Assembly: GCA_019416395.1 (NCBI GenBank)
Contig: DXXH01000065.1
Location: 1-15,099, forward strand
Reading direction: 5' to 3'
DNA from: Clostridiales bacterium
GTDB lineage: Bacteria; Bacillota; Clostridia; Oscillospirales; Acutalibacteraceae
Length of the DNA stretch: 15,099 nt
Shown here: positions 8,103 through 15,014 of the stretch, piece after piece
Layout of the letters: each line of letters starts with the position of its first letter
How positions within the stretch are numbered: position 1 is the first letter of the stretch
The notes under the pieces: model-generated
The model's input: the letters and a program-made list of their open reading frames with translations, nothing else
The model's database searches: none
Told to the model about the DNA's origin: nothing
Program-made: the position numbers and the translations under genes

Positions 8103-8174
8103 ATCCCCCATACCCGCATAAAGGGCAATCCCCTTTCATAAAGATTACCATCTGGACAAACAGGAGGGTTTCTC

Positions 8175-8348
8175 GTGAAAGGGTTTTTATTGTCGGCGGT
8201 GCTGGGGTTGGCGGCTCTGGCACTGGTCAATCTGTGTGGGGCATACACCGGGGTGACGCTTCCCGTCAATCGGCTTAGCCTGGGGGCAGCCGGTTGTTTA
8301 GGGATCCCAGGAGTGACCCTTTTGATTCTGCTAAACACTTTGTTTTAA
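8175..8348 (+). CDS. Short BofA-family (pro-sigma-K processing inhibitor-like) membrane protein
   Basis: A 57-residue two-helix membrane protein starting at GTG 8175, with AGGAGG at 8162-8167 (8 nt before the start) and a TAA at 8346-8348. The hydrophobic segments are about residues 4-21 and 36-55. The C-terminal half matches the BofA pattern: VNLCGAYTG, then TLPVN, then GCLGIPGVTLLILL. Bacillus subtilis BofA has VNMFGGSFG, HVPIN and GILGIPG in the same order. BofA (about 87 residues) sits in the mother-cell membrane and holds the protease SpoIVFB inactive before sigma-K activation. Here the N-terminal region and first helix of the family are absent: an in-frame TAA at 8139-8141 precedes the start and no other start codon lies between. 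It lies 72 nt after rnr and 35 nt before nagA, not next to recR. The family call is firm; an actual role in sigma-K control is inference. Confidence 0.8.
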   Translation: MKGFLLSAVLGLAALALVNLCGAYTGVTLPVNRLSLGAAGCLGIPGVTLLILLNTLF

Positions 8349-8368
8349 AAATTTTCCAGTGGGAAAAA

Positions 8369-8374
8369 GGGAGG
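8369..8374 (+). promoter_or_regulatory. Ribosome site deciding the nagA start
   Basis: GGGAGG ends 9 nt before the ATG at 8384. The other in-frame ATG, at 8375, directly abuts this motif and so has no usable spacing. Confidence 0.6.
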
Positions 8375-8383
8375 ATGTCGCAA

Positions 8384-9508
8384 ATGTTGTTGATCCACGC
8401 AAATTATTTGGACGAAGAGTTTCACGTAGTGCAAGGGGACATTGAAATCCAAGATGGAAAAATCCTCCGAGTGGGGAAGAATTTGCCCCGCAAGGAAGAG
8501 GATTTAGCTGTGGATTGTGAAGAGGGCTACACAGTGGTCCCAGGCTTTGTGGACGTGCATATTCACGGATGCGCAGGAGCGGACACCTGTGACGGAACAC
8601 GGGAAGCCATTGAAACCATGTCGAAGTTTCTGTTACAGCATGGTGTGACTTCCTTCTGCCCCACCACAATGACTACGGGCAAGGAAGTCATCGAAAGGGC
8701 TTTGCTTGCTGCGAAAGACGTGATGGATCACCCCGTTGAAGATGGCGCCCGGGTGGTAGGAGTCAACATGGAAGGACCCTTCATCGCCAAAGAGCGAAAG
8801 GGCGCCCAAAAGGAAGAGGATATCCTTTCTCCAGATTGGGAGCTGTTCCGTTACTTCTACGATTTAAGCGGCGGGATTGTCCGGCTGGTAGACGTGGCAA
8901 CGGAACAACCTGGCGGGTATGAGTTTGTGGAGAAAGCCAAGGAGCTTTGTACGGTTTCGATCGCTCATACCACGGCGGATTATGACCAGGCAAAGATGGC
9001 GTTTGACAAGGGTGTTACCCATGCCACCCACTTGTTTAATGCCATGAATGGTCTTCATCATCGCCGTCCTGGTGTGGTGGGCGCCGTGTTTGACGATGAT
9101 CGAGTCCGGGGAGAATTGATTTGCGATGGGTTCCACATTCATCCGGCGGTACTGCGTACGGCGTTCCGAGTGCTGGGCGACCGTGCGGTGATAGTTAGCG
9201 ATTCTATGCGCGCTAACGGCATGGCAGAAGGCGAGGAATTTGATTTGGGCGGCCAGATGGTTACGGTGCGTGGCGGAAAAGCTACCCTGGCCGATGGTAC
9301 CATAGCCGGCTCGGTGACCAACCTGCATCAGGAGATCAAAAATCTGGTATCTTTTGGAATCCCAATGCCTCAGGCGGTTAAATCCGCCACGCTGATTCCT
9401 GCCAGGGCCATTGGCCTGGACGAGGAGATCGGCAGCATTGCGCCCGGAAAGAGAGCGGATTTGGTTGTGCTGGATAAAGACCTGGAAATTGTAGCTGTAT
9501 ATCATTGA
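8384..9508 (+). CDS. nagA: N-acetylglucosamine-6-phosphate deacetylase
   Basis: A 374-residue cytoplasmic metal-dependent deacetylase of the amidohydrolase superfamily that converts GlcNAc-6-phosphate to glucosamine-6-phosphate and acetate, feeding recycled or imported amino sugar into metabolism. Seen: the metal site HIH (His59, His61), Glu130 in NMEGPF, His195 in IAHTTA, His216 in THLFNAM, and catalytic Asp273 in VSDSMRANGM. GTIAGSVTNL (305-314) and the closing GSIAPGKRADLVVLD (350-364) are typical of NagA. ATG 8384 is chosen for its ribosome site; a longer in-frame reading from 8294 overlaps the bofA-like gene and adds residues foreign to the family. nagB is not adjacent. It is the last gene of the plus-strand run and is followed by a terminator shared with the convergent SLH gene. 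Confidence 0.95.
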   Translation: MLLIHANYLDEEFHVVQGDIEIQDGKILRVGKNLPRKEEDLAVDCEEGYTVVPGFVDVHIHGCAGADTCDGTREAIETMSKFLLQHGVTSFCPTTMTTGKEVIERALLAAKDVMDHPVEDGARVVGVNMEGPFIAKERKGAQKEEDILSPDWELFRYFYDLSGGIVRLVDVATEQPGGYEFVEKAKELCTVSIAHTTADYDQAKMAFDKGVTHATHLFNAMNGLHHRRPGVVGAVFDDDRVRGELICDGFHIHPAVLRTAFRVLGDRAVIVSDSMRANGMAEGEEFDLGGQMVTVRGGKATLADGTIAGSVTNLHQEIKNLVSFGIPMPQAVKSATLIPARAIGLDEEIGSIAPGKRADLVVLDKDLEIVAVYH

Positions 9509-9516
9509 CCGATAGG

Positions 9517-9559
9517 AAAAAGGCCGTCTCCTTCCACTGGGAAGAGAGGCGGCCTTTTT
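9517..9559. terminator. Bidirectional terminator between nagA and the SLH protein gene
   Basis: AAAAAGGCCG at the left pairs with CGGCCTTTTT at the right. The stem extends through a T-G wobble, CTC/GAG and CTTCC/GGAAG with one bulge, and the loop is ACTG (9536-9539). The T-run at 9555-9559 ends nagA. On the other strand the complement of the A-run does the same for the convergent gene, whose stop codon is at 9594-9596. Confidence 0.9.
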
Positions 9560-9593
9560 CTGTGAAAATTGGGATAGGATAGGGAATGAAGGT

Positions 9594-11249
9594 CTAGCGG
9601 GTGAAGTAAAGCACATTGTTGAGCAGCCGGCTTTGAGGTCCATAGAGCCAATAACCGTCCACATAGATGTTGGCGGAGCCGCCGCCGTCTAGGTTGACAG
9701 CGTCTTGACAGCCAAGAGCCACCATAATCTGGGAAAGCTTAGGTACGCTTGTGTTTGCTTCCAAAATGACAAGATCTCCATTCTTCCGGATTCCCACGCA
9801 GATACGCACGGCGTTTCCAGAGGTGAGGCTGTAACTGAAGCCTTCCGATTCATAGGTGGAATAACCGCCATACACTTTTCCGTCTTTTACAATCCTGGGA
9901 CCAGCGCCTATGGAGAGTTCCGGATTAAAAGACAGTTCTTTTCCAGAAATATCCCGATAAACCTGAGAAACGTTGATGGTCATGCCCACTTTGCAGGAGT
10001 CGAAGAAATTTCCTTCGTATTGCCGGCGGGCTTTTTGGCAGAGAACGAATCCGCCTTCGGGAATATTCACATTGCCGCTGGCGTACTGATAAACGGCAGT
10101 GATCGTGCCATTGGCGTCCACCACCACAGCGTCACGGGTGGAGAAATTTAGTGTTTGGCCCCAGTCCCGGGTCATAAGTAACCGGGAAGCGTCGGTGTTG
10201 TTGCTGGGCCACTTATTTACAATTACGTTTTCGAAAGAGGCGATTTCCTTCCCGTCTTCTCCCAACAGAGTGGTGGTGAAAAGGGTTTCAAAGCTCTCCA
10301 CGGAAAAATCGCCCGAGGGAGAAGCTACAAGAGCGGCCTTTTCAGGAGCGTACAGGTTGTCCACTGTCAGTACACGGCCATCGCTGATCAAAGTACCCAG
10401 AGGGGTATAGTTGTTCATGTTGAAGAAAGCACCGTTGACGGCAATGGTAGCACCTGTACGGTTGACCAGACTTGTGACGCTTTCGCCGCCGTCCACCATG
10501 TTCTGGCCTAATACCAGCCCAGCGGAATAATTGTGGGGGGAGAAGATTACAGCGCGGACCGCCACGTTGTTGACCCGCCTTTGAACGATGGTATAGCAGT
10601 CGGTTTTGCAGTTTTGCAAATATTTATAGCAAATGGAAGCAGCTTCCGCACGGCTGGCCCGATCGTTGGGACGGAACCGGCCTGTGTCAGCGTCACCGTT
10701 GATGATGTTGGCTTGCTGACAGAGCTTGACAGCGGTTGTAGCCCAAGATGCGATTTGTCCTTGGTCACGAAATGTTACAGAGCTATTGATCGACGGGAAT
10801 TTTTTGCCGCAGCTTTGGGCAAAATTCCGCACCATTACCGCCATTTCCTGGCGGGTAACCGCTTGGTTGGGACGGAACGTGTTGTTTTCATAGCCGTTGA
10901 CCACGTTTGTTTCCACAGCCCAGTTGATGTACTGGTTGGCCCAATAGGAAGAAGGAACGTCCTTGAAAGCTCCTTGAAACGCGTATTGCTGGAGAACGCT
11001 GGCAGGCAGCGCCGATTTGGCAAGCATAGTGACAAACTGCCCACGGGTCAAGGTTGCGTTGGGAGAGAACGTGTTGCTTCCCGTACCGGAGAGAATCCCT
11101 TGATCTGCCAAAGCGTTTACTGCTTGACTGTACCAGGCGCCTGAAGGCACATCGCTGAACTGGGCAGCCTGTGCCTGGAGAGGCAGAACGGCGCAAAGCA
11201 GTGTCAGGCATAGTGCTAGGGAAAAGAAACGTTTTCTGCTCTTTTTCAT
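9594..11249 (-). CDS. Secreted SLH-domain protein with phosphodiester glycosidase (NAGPA/DUF2233) domain
   Basis: A 551-residue exported wall-bound protein. Residues 1-28 are a signal peptide (KKSRKR, hydrophobic core, AQAA cleavage region). Three SLH repeats follow at about 30-75, 94-138 and 158-205, each with a TRAE-like motif (TRGQ, TRQE, SRAE); SLH domains hold proteins on secondary cell-wall polymers. The C-terminal part, about 265-549, is a phosphodiester glycosidase domain with IAVNGAFFNM (269-278), SIGAGPRIVKDGKV (446-459) and the hallmark AVNLDGGGSANIYVDG (517-532). The family includes the enzyme that uncovers mannose-6-phosphate by removing GlcNAc from a phosphodiester, and bacterial members are thought to act on cell-surface glycans; the substrate here is unknown. 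ATG 11249 is chosen because AGGAGG lies 7 nt upstream and the signal peptide begins there. The mature part has nine cysteines, unusual for a Gram-positive exported protein. Confidence 0.9.
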   Translation of the reverse strand: MKKSRKRFFSLALCLTLLCAVLPLQAQAAQFSDVPSGAWYSQAVNALADQGILSGTGSNTFSPNATLTRGQFVTMLAKSALPASVLQQYAFQGAFKDVPSSYWANQYINWAVETNVVNGYENNTFRPNQAVTRQEMAVMVRNFAQSCGKKFPSINSSVTFRDQGQIASWATTAVKLCQQANIINGDADTGRFRPNDRASRAEAASICYKYLQNCKTDCYTIVQRRVNNVAVRAVIFSPHNYSAGLVLGQNMVDGGESVTSLVNRTGATIAVNGAFFNMNNYTPLGTLISDGRVLTVDNLYAPEKAALVASPSGDFSVESFETLFTTTLLGEDGKEIASFENVIVNKWPSNNTDASRLLMTRDWGQTLNFSTRDAVVVDANGTITAVYQYASGNVNIPEGGFVLCQKARRQYEGNFFDSCKVGMTINVSQVYRDISGKELSFNPELSIGAGPRIVKDGKVYGGYSTYESEGFSYSLTSGNAVRICVGIRKNGDLVILEANTSVPKLSQIMVALGCQDAVNLDGGGSANIYVDGYWLYGPQSRLLNNVLYFTR

Positions 11250-11283
11250 ACAAATCCTCCTCATTTTTGAAAGTGCTTTACAT

Positions 11284-11312
11284 AATATATCATTTTTGGC
11301 ATAAAAAGTCCA
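11284..11312 (-). promoter_or_regulatory. Sigma-A-type promoter for the SLH protein gene
   Basis: On the minus strand the -35 is TGGACT (11307-11312), the spacer is 17 bp and the -10 is TATATT (11284-11289), in an A/T-rich stretch. The predicted start near 11277 lies about 28 nt before the ATG. Confidence 0.55.
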
Positions 11313-11358
11313 CCTTTTGAAGGGAAATGAAAAAATAATCATGATTTGGGATTTTGCG

Positions 11359-11387
11359 TTGCTTTTTCCCGGTCTTTCCTGTAATAT
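11359..11387 (+). promoter_or_regulatory. Possible promoter for the zinc-ribbon membrane protein gene
   Basis: TTGCTT (11359-11364), a 17-bp spacer and TAATAT (11382-11387). The match to consensus is moderate; an overlapping TATAAG at 11385-11390 is an alternative -10. It would give a leader of about 75 nt. Confidence 0.35.
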
Positions 11388-11470
11388 AAGGGCAAGCGGA
11401 CGTGTAGAGTGGAAGGGGAAGATCCCTTTTCGCCCAGAACGCCAGATTATTTATGCTTGGAGGGAAATTT

Positions 11471-12445
11471 ATGATTTGTCCAAAATGTGGTAGGACAATC
11501 CCCGATGGGACCCAGTGTCCGTGTGGGGCGCCGGTTTTGTCTTCCAACCCGGCTGTCAATGTGATTAAAACGGTAGGTTCCTCGTCAAAATTTTTGGCGG
11601 TGGCAGTGCTTTATTCTGTGGGCATTTTGTGTTCGCTGTTGGCAACGTTTTCCGCCAGCAGCATGATGGAACAAATTTACTATGAGATGTACTATTACGG
11701 CGCAAATTTCGGCTTGAATCCCGATGTGTTTTATCCCATGATGAACGCTTTGGAGAGCAGTTCCGTTGTAGGCGCTGTTCTGTCCGCTATTCCCACTATT
11801 TTGATTGCACTGGGTATGTGGCTGTTTTATTCCAGCTGCCGCAATACCCAAAGCGGCAATGTGTCTACGGTTGGGCTGACCATCTGCAAAGTAATTGCTT
11901 ATATCGGTTTGGTTATGGTTTGTTTGGCGGCAGCCATCATAGCGATTTGTTTAGTGGCTGTGATTGTTGCTGTTGGTTCTCTGGCCGGCGGTTCTTATTA
12001 TGGTGGTTACGGAGATGCTTCCGCCATTGCAGTCGTTCAGGTGGTGTTGGGCGTATTTACAGTGCTGTTTTTGGCGGTTATCGCCCTGGTGATCGTATTC
12101 TATGTGTGCATGATCAAAGTGATCAACCGCATTAAGACTTCCGCTATCCAAGGCGTAGCAGATAACCGGATTCCCCACTTCCTCACTGGATATTTGATGG
12201 TGATGGGGATCTTGACAGCTCTGGGCGGCGTGATCGCATTGATTACCAGCCCAATAGCTGGAATTGGTTCCCTGGTCGGTGCCGCAAGCATGATTATCAT
12301 GTCTTTGGTTCTGGGAGGGTACAGGACCCGTATGACCATGCTGCTGTTCCCGCCGGTACAGCCTATGTATGGGAATATGCCGCCTTATAACAATAATACC
12401 CCGCAGCAGCCTGGCGGCCCCACCGACGGGTATCCCCAGCAATAA
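11471..12445 (+). CDS. Zinc-ribbon multi-pass membrane protein of unknown function
   Basis: A 324-residue protein. The N-terminus carries a short zinc ribbon with Cys3, Cys6, Cys16 and Cys18 (CPKC and CPC), predicted to be cytoplasmic. Hydrophobic segments follow at about 41-61, 99-121, 137-170 (long, perhaps two passes around a Gly/Tyr-rich turn), 184-216, 240-260 and 264-284. The C-terminal tail (294-324) is rich in Pro, Gln, Asn and Tyr and probably disordered. The start is the ATG at 11471, where GGAGGG sits 6 nt upstream; an ATG at 11453 lies too early. I recognise the general zinc-ribbon-plus-membrane-helices architecture that is common in Clostridia, but no specific family or function. 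It is a single-gene unit: divergent from the SLH protein gene and followed by its own terminator. Confidence 0.85.
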   Translation: MICPKCGRTIPDGTQCPCGAPVLSSNPAVNVIKTVGSSSKFLAVAVLYSVGILCSLLATFSASSMMEQIYYEMYYYGANFGLNPDVFYPMMNALESSSVVGAVLSAIPTILIALGMWLFYSSCRNTQSGNVSTVGLTICKVIAYIGLVMVCLAAAIIAICLVAVIVAVGSLAGGSYYGGYGDASAIAVVQVVLGVFTVLFLAVIALVIVFYVCMIKVINRIKTSAIQGVADNRIPHFLTGYLMVMGILTALGGVIALITSPIAGIGSLVGAASMIIMSLVLGGYRTRMTMLLFPPVQPMYGNMPPYNNNTPQQPGGPTDGYPQQ

Positions 12446-12476
12446 AATCAGTATCCTACTTTTTCAAAAATAAAAG

Positions 12477-12519
12477 CACAGGGTTGGTCGTTCAAAAGAC
12501 GGCTGACCCTGTGTTTTTT
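12477..12519 (+). terminator. Rho-independent terminator of the zinc-ribbon gene
   Basis: A 15-bp stem (12477-12491 with 12499-12513, including a few G-T wobbles) with loop TCAAAAG is followed by six Ts at 12514-12519. It lies about 30 nt after the stop codon. Confidence 0.9.
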
Positions 12520-12590
12520 ATGCGGTAGGATTGGTAAGAAAATAAGGCGTGCAGTGTGTGTTTGAAATTCCTGCGAGGAGCATCTTGTTT

Positions 12591-12627
12591 GGACAACAAA
12601 GGGAGCCTTTCTTCTGGAAAGGCTCCC
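12591..12627 (-). terminator. Rho-independent terminator of the serC-serA operon
   Basis: A perfect 11-bp stem, 12601-12611 with 12617-12627 (GGGAGCCTTTC/GAAAGGCTCCC), lies 25 nt after the serA stop on the minus strand. It is followed there by TTTGTTGT, a modest T-rich tail. The 207-nt gap between the converging genes holds only this and the other terminator. Confidence 0.8.
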
Positions 12628-12652
12628 TCAATCGCTGGGTAAACAGATATTC

Positions 12653-13819
12653 TTATTGAATGACCCGCACTTTTACAATGGGTTCCAGTGCCTGGAGAGA
12701 GTTGATTGCTGTGGGGGAAATTTCTCCCGATACGTCCAAAATGGTATAGGCGTATTCTCCGCGGGATTTGCTCTGCATGTTTTCAATGTTAAGCCCTGAC
12801 TCGCCACAAGTGGCGGCAAAGGTGGCGATAGTATTGGGAACGTTTTTGTGGATCAGGCAAATACGGTGGGTGCCGGGCTCGCGTGCCATGGAAATGGAAG
12901 GCATATTCACCGAATTCAAAATATTGCCGTTTTCCAGATAATCTTTGATTTGATCCACCGCCATGCAGGCGCAGTTGTCTTCGCTTTCGGGGGTGGAGGC
13001 GCCCAAATGGGGAATCGCCACTACGCCTTCTACGCCGATCATGCTGTCGTCAGGAAAATCCGTGGCGTAAGAGGACACCTTTCCGGTTTCCAAGGCGTTG
13101 AGCAAAGCAGGGGAGTCCACAAGGCCACCCCGAGCAAAGTTCAAAATCCGTACACCGTCTTTCATTTTAGCGATGGAGTCGCTGTTGATCATGCCCTTGT
13201 TTTCCTTTGTGAAGGGCAGGTGCAGCGTGATGTAATCGGAGTGGGAGTAAAGCTCTTCCAAGGTCAGGGAACGGTGTACCGCACTGGACAAGTGCCATGC
13301 GTGCTCTACCGATAGGAAGGGATCGTAGCCATAGACTTCCATTCCCAGCTGGCTGGCGGCGTTGGCCACCAGAATGCCGATAGCGCCTAAACCCACAACA
13401 CCCAAGGTTTTTCCTTGAATTTCCGGACCGGCGAAAGCGCTCTTGCCTTTCTCAATGAGTTTTTCCACCTGGTCGCCTTGGCCCTTCAGGGTTTTGACCC
13501 AGTCCATGGCCGGGCCGATTTTCCGGGACGTGAGAAACAAAGAGGCGAGAACTAATTCTTTTACAGCGTTGGCGTTGGCTCCGGGAGTGTTGAACACCAC
13601 AATTCCCTGTTCCAAACACTTCTCAACAGGTATGTTGTTTACTCCGGCGCCCGCCCGGGCGATGGCTAGCAGAGTTTTCCCGAACTCCATATCGTGCATG
13701 GAAGCGGAACGCACCAGAATTCCTTCGGGATTTTCCATTTCCGGAGAAAAGGTGTAGGCTTCCCCGAAACGCTTGGTCCCAACGGGACTGATCTTATTCA
13801 GGCATAGGATTTTGTACAT
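12653..13819 (-). CDS. serA: D-3-phosphoglycerate dehydrogenase, short ACT-domain type
   Basis: A 388-residue cytoplasmic NAD-dependent enzyme oxidising 3-phosphoglycerate to 3-phosphohydroxypyruvate, the first step of serine synthesis. It has the short clostridial form: substrate-binding part (1-95 and about 285-305), Rossmann domain with GLGAIG (143-148), then directly an ACT domain (about 318-388), without the extra domain of the 520-residue type. Arg230 (FARGG) and His271 (IPHLGAST) of the usual catalytic set are present. The usual Glu of the FxxEP segment is not: the stretch reads TDFPDDSMIG (253-262). ACT suggests control by serine or another small ligand. The ATG at 13819 is preceded by AAAGGAG about 12 nt upstream. 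It follows serC after a 21-nt gap, supporting both calls and one operon. Confidence 0.92.
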   Translation of the reverse strand: MYKILCLNKISPVGTKRFGEAYTFSPEMENPEGILVRSASMHDMEFGKTLLAIARAGAGVNNIPVEKCLEQGIVVFNTPGANANAVKELVLASLFLTSRKIGPAMDWVKTLKGQGDQVEKLIEKGKSAFAGPEIQGKTLGVVGLGAIGILVANAASQLGMEVYGYDPFLSVEHAWHLSSAVHRSLTLEELYSHSDYITLHLPFTKENKGMINSDSIAKMKDGVRILNFARGGLVDSPALLNALETGKVSSYATDFPDDSMIGVEGVVAIPHLGASTPESEDNCACMAVDQIKDYLENGNILNSVNMPSISMAREPGTHRICLIHKNVPNTIATFAATCGESGLNIENMQSKSRGEYAYTILDVSGEISPTAINSLQALEPIVKVRVIQ

Positions 13820-13840
13820 AGCTGTTGGAACTCCTTTCGC

Positions 13841-14926
13841 TCACTGATTATCCTGCTCAAATTGTTTCATGAAGTCTACCAGTTTGGCGACACCTTCCTC
13901 AGGCATAGCGTTGTAAATGGAAGCCCGCATACCGCCCACGCTTCGGTGGCCCTTCAGGTTCACAAAGCCTGCGGCTTCGCTTTCCTTGACGAATTTGGCG
14001 TCCAGATCCTTGTCGCCGGTGACAAAGGTCACATTCATAATGGACCGGCTGTCCTTTTCCGCGCAGCCTTTGAACAAGGTGGAAGAATCCAGGAAATCAT
14101 ACAGCAACTGGGCTTTGCGCACATTGCGCTTTTCCATTTCTTCCAAGCCGCCGATTTCGTTTTGGATCCACTCCAGAACCAGCTTGCAGATGTAGATCGG
14201 CCAGCAGGGCGGTGTATTGTACATGGAATCGTTATCCGCCATCACTTTGTAATTGAACATGGTGGGGGTGCATTCCATAGGTTCGCCCAGCAGGTCTTCC
14301 CGGACAATGACGATGGTCAATCCAGCGGGGGCCACATTCTTTTGAGCGCCAGCATACAGCAGTCCGAATTTGGTCACGTCAATCGGCTTTGACAAGATGC
14401 AGGAAGAAATATCCGCCACCAGCGGCACGCTGCCCGTGTCGGGCAGGTCATGCCAGACCGTACCGTAAATGGTGTTGTTCATGCAGATGTGGAAATAATC
14501 GGCGTCGGGGCGGAACTGGGTGGGATCCAGTACCGGAATATGGGAGAAATTATCCTCTTTTGAAGATGCCACCACTTTGCAGTCACCGTAACGGGCAGCT
14601 TCTTTATACGCTTTGGTGGAGAATTGACCAGAGAGCACATAGTCGGCCTTACCAGATTTGGTCATCAAATTCATAGGGACAGCGGCAAATTGAGAGGAAG
14701 CGCCCCCCTGAAGGAACAGAACCTTGTAGTTGTCGGGGATTCCCATAACTTCGCGCAGCAGGCGCTGGGCCTCTTTGATAATGCCATCGTACACTTTGGA
14801 GCGGTGAGACATTTCCATCACTGACTGACCGCTTCCCTGATAATCCAGCATTTCAGCAGCGGCTTGTTTCAGGACGGCTTCGGGCAGCATGGAAGGCCCG
14901 GCAGAAAAGTTGTATACGCGAGACAT
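13841..14926 (-). CDS. serC: Phosphoserine aminotransferase
   Basis: A 361-residue PLP-dependent class V aminotransferase, full length. It transfers an amino group from glutamate to 3-phosphohydroxypyruvate to give phosphoserine; in some bacteria it also serves pyridoxal phosphate synthesis. Seen: N-terminal VYNFSAGPSMLPE, phosphate-binding GGASSQF (74-80), Asp172 in VADISS that contacts the pyridine nitrogen, the Schiff-base Lys196 in YAGAQKNVAPAG, and the substrate-binding GHRSVGGMRAS (326-336). AGGAGG sits 7 nt before the ATG. It is the first gene of serC-serA. A phosphoserine phosphatase (serB) is not visible in the window. The promoter and a candidate operator lie immediately upstream, and the leader is too short for a T-box or riboswitch. 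Confidence 0.96.
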   Translation of the reverse strand: MSRVYNFSAGPSMLPEAVLKQAAAEMLDYQGSGQSVMEMSHRSKVYDGIIKEAQRLLREVMGIPDNYKVLFLQGGASSQFAAVPMNLMTKSGKADYVLSGQFSTKAYKEAARYGDCKVVASSKEDNFSHIPVLDPTQFRPDADYFHICMNNTIYGTVWHDLPDTGSVPLVADISSCILSKPIDVTKFGLLYAGAQKNVAPAGLTIVIVREDLLGEPMECTPTMFNYKVMADNDSMYNTPPCWPIYICKLVLEWIQNEIGGLEEMEKRNVRKAQLLYDFLDSSTLFKGCAEKDSRSIMNVTFVTGDKDLDAKFVKESEAAGFVNLKGHRSVGGMRASIYNAMPEEGVAKLVDFMKQFEQDNQ

Positions 14927-14954
14927 GATTTGACCTCCTCTTGGAAATAAATAT

Positions 14955-14986
14955 TTTACCCCTGTAAATTGGTAAATTTTTTACCA
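14955..14986. promoter_or_regulatory. Candidate operator: two adjacent inverted repeats at the serC start site
   Basis: Two palindromes built from the same half-site lie side by side. TGGTAAA-TTT-TTTACCA (14970-14986) is perfect and overlaps the predicted transcription start and the last base of the -10. TTTAC-CCCT-GTAAA (14955-14968) lies just downstream in the direction of serC. This arrangement is typical of a repressor site. The cognate regulator is unknown; alternatively the first palindrome could fold as a 5'-end RNA hairpin. Confidence 0.45.
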
Positions 14987-15014
14987 TTATAGTGGCTGTT
15001 ATCAGCAAATGCAA
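14986..15014 (-). promoter_or_regulatory. Sigma-A-type promoter of serC-serA
   Basis: On the minus strand the -35 is TTGCAT (15009-15014), the spacer is 17 bp and the -10 is a perfect TATAAT (14986-14991). A/T-rich runs at about 15016-15042 lie just upstream of the -35, as in an UP element. The predicted start is near 14979, about 52 nt before the serC ATG. Confidence 0.7.

Noticed and set aside
8120..8136. AAAGGG-CAATC-CCCTTT hairpin after rnr as a terminator
   Set aside because: Only a 6-bp stem and followed by CATAAAG with no T-run; read-through into the bofA-like gene and nagA is more likely.
8294..8383. Upstream in-frame extension of nagA
   Set aside because: It overlaps the bofA-like gene, lacks a ribosome site at 8294 and adds residues foreign to NagA. 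The GGGAGG before 8384 fits the shorter form.
14927..14979. T-box or riboswitch leader for serC-serA
   Set aside because: Between the predicted start and the ATG there are only about 52 nt, with no T-box sequence, specifier stem or terminator/antiterminator pair.
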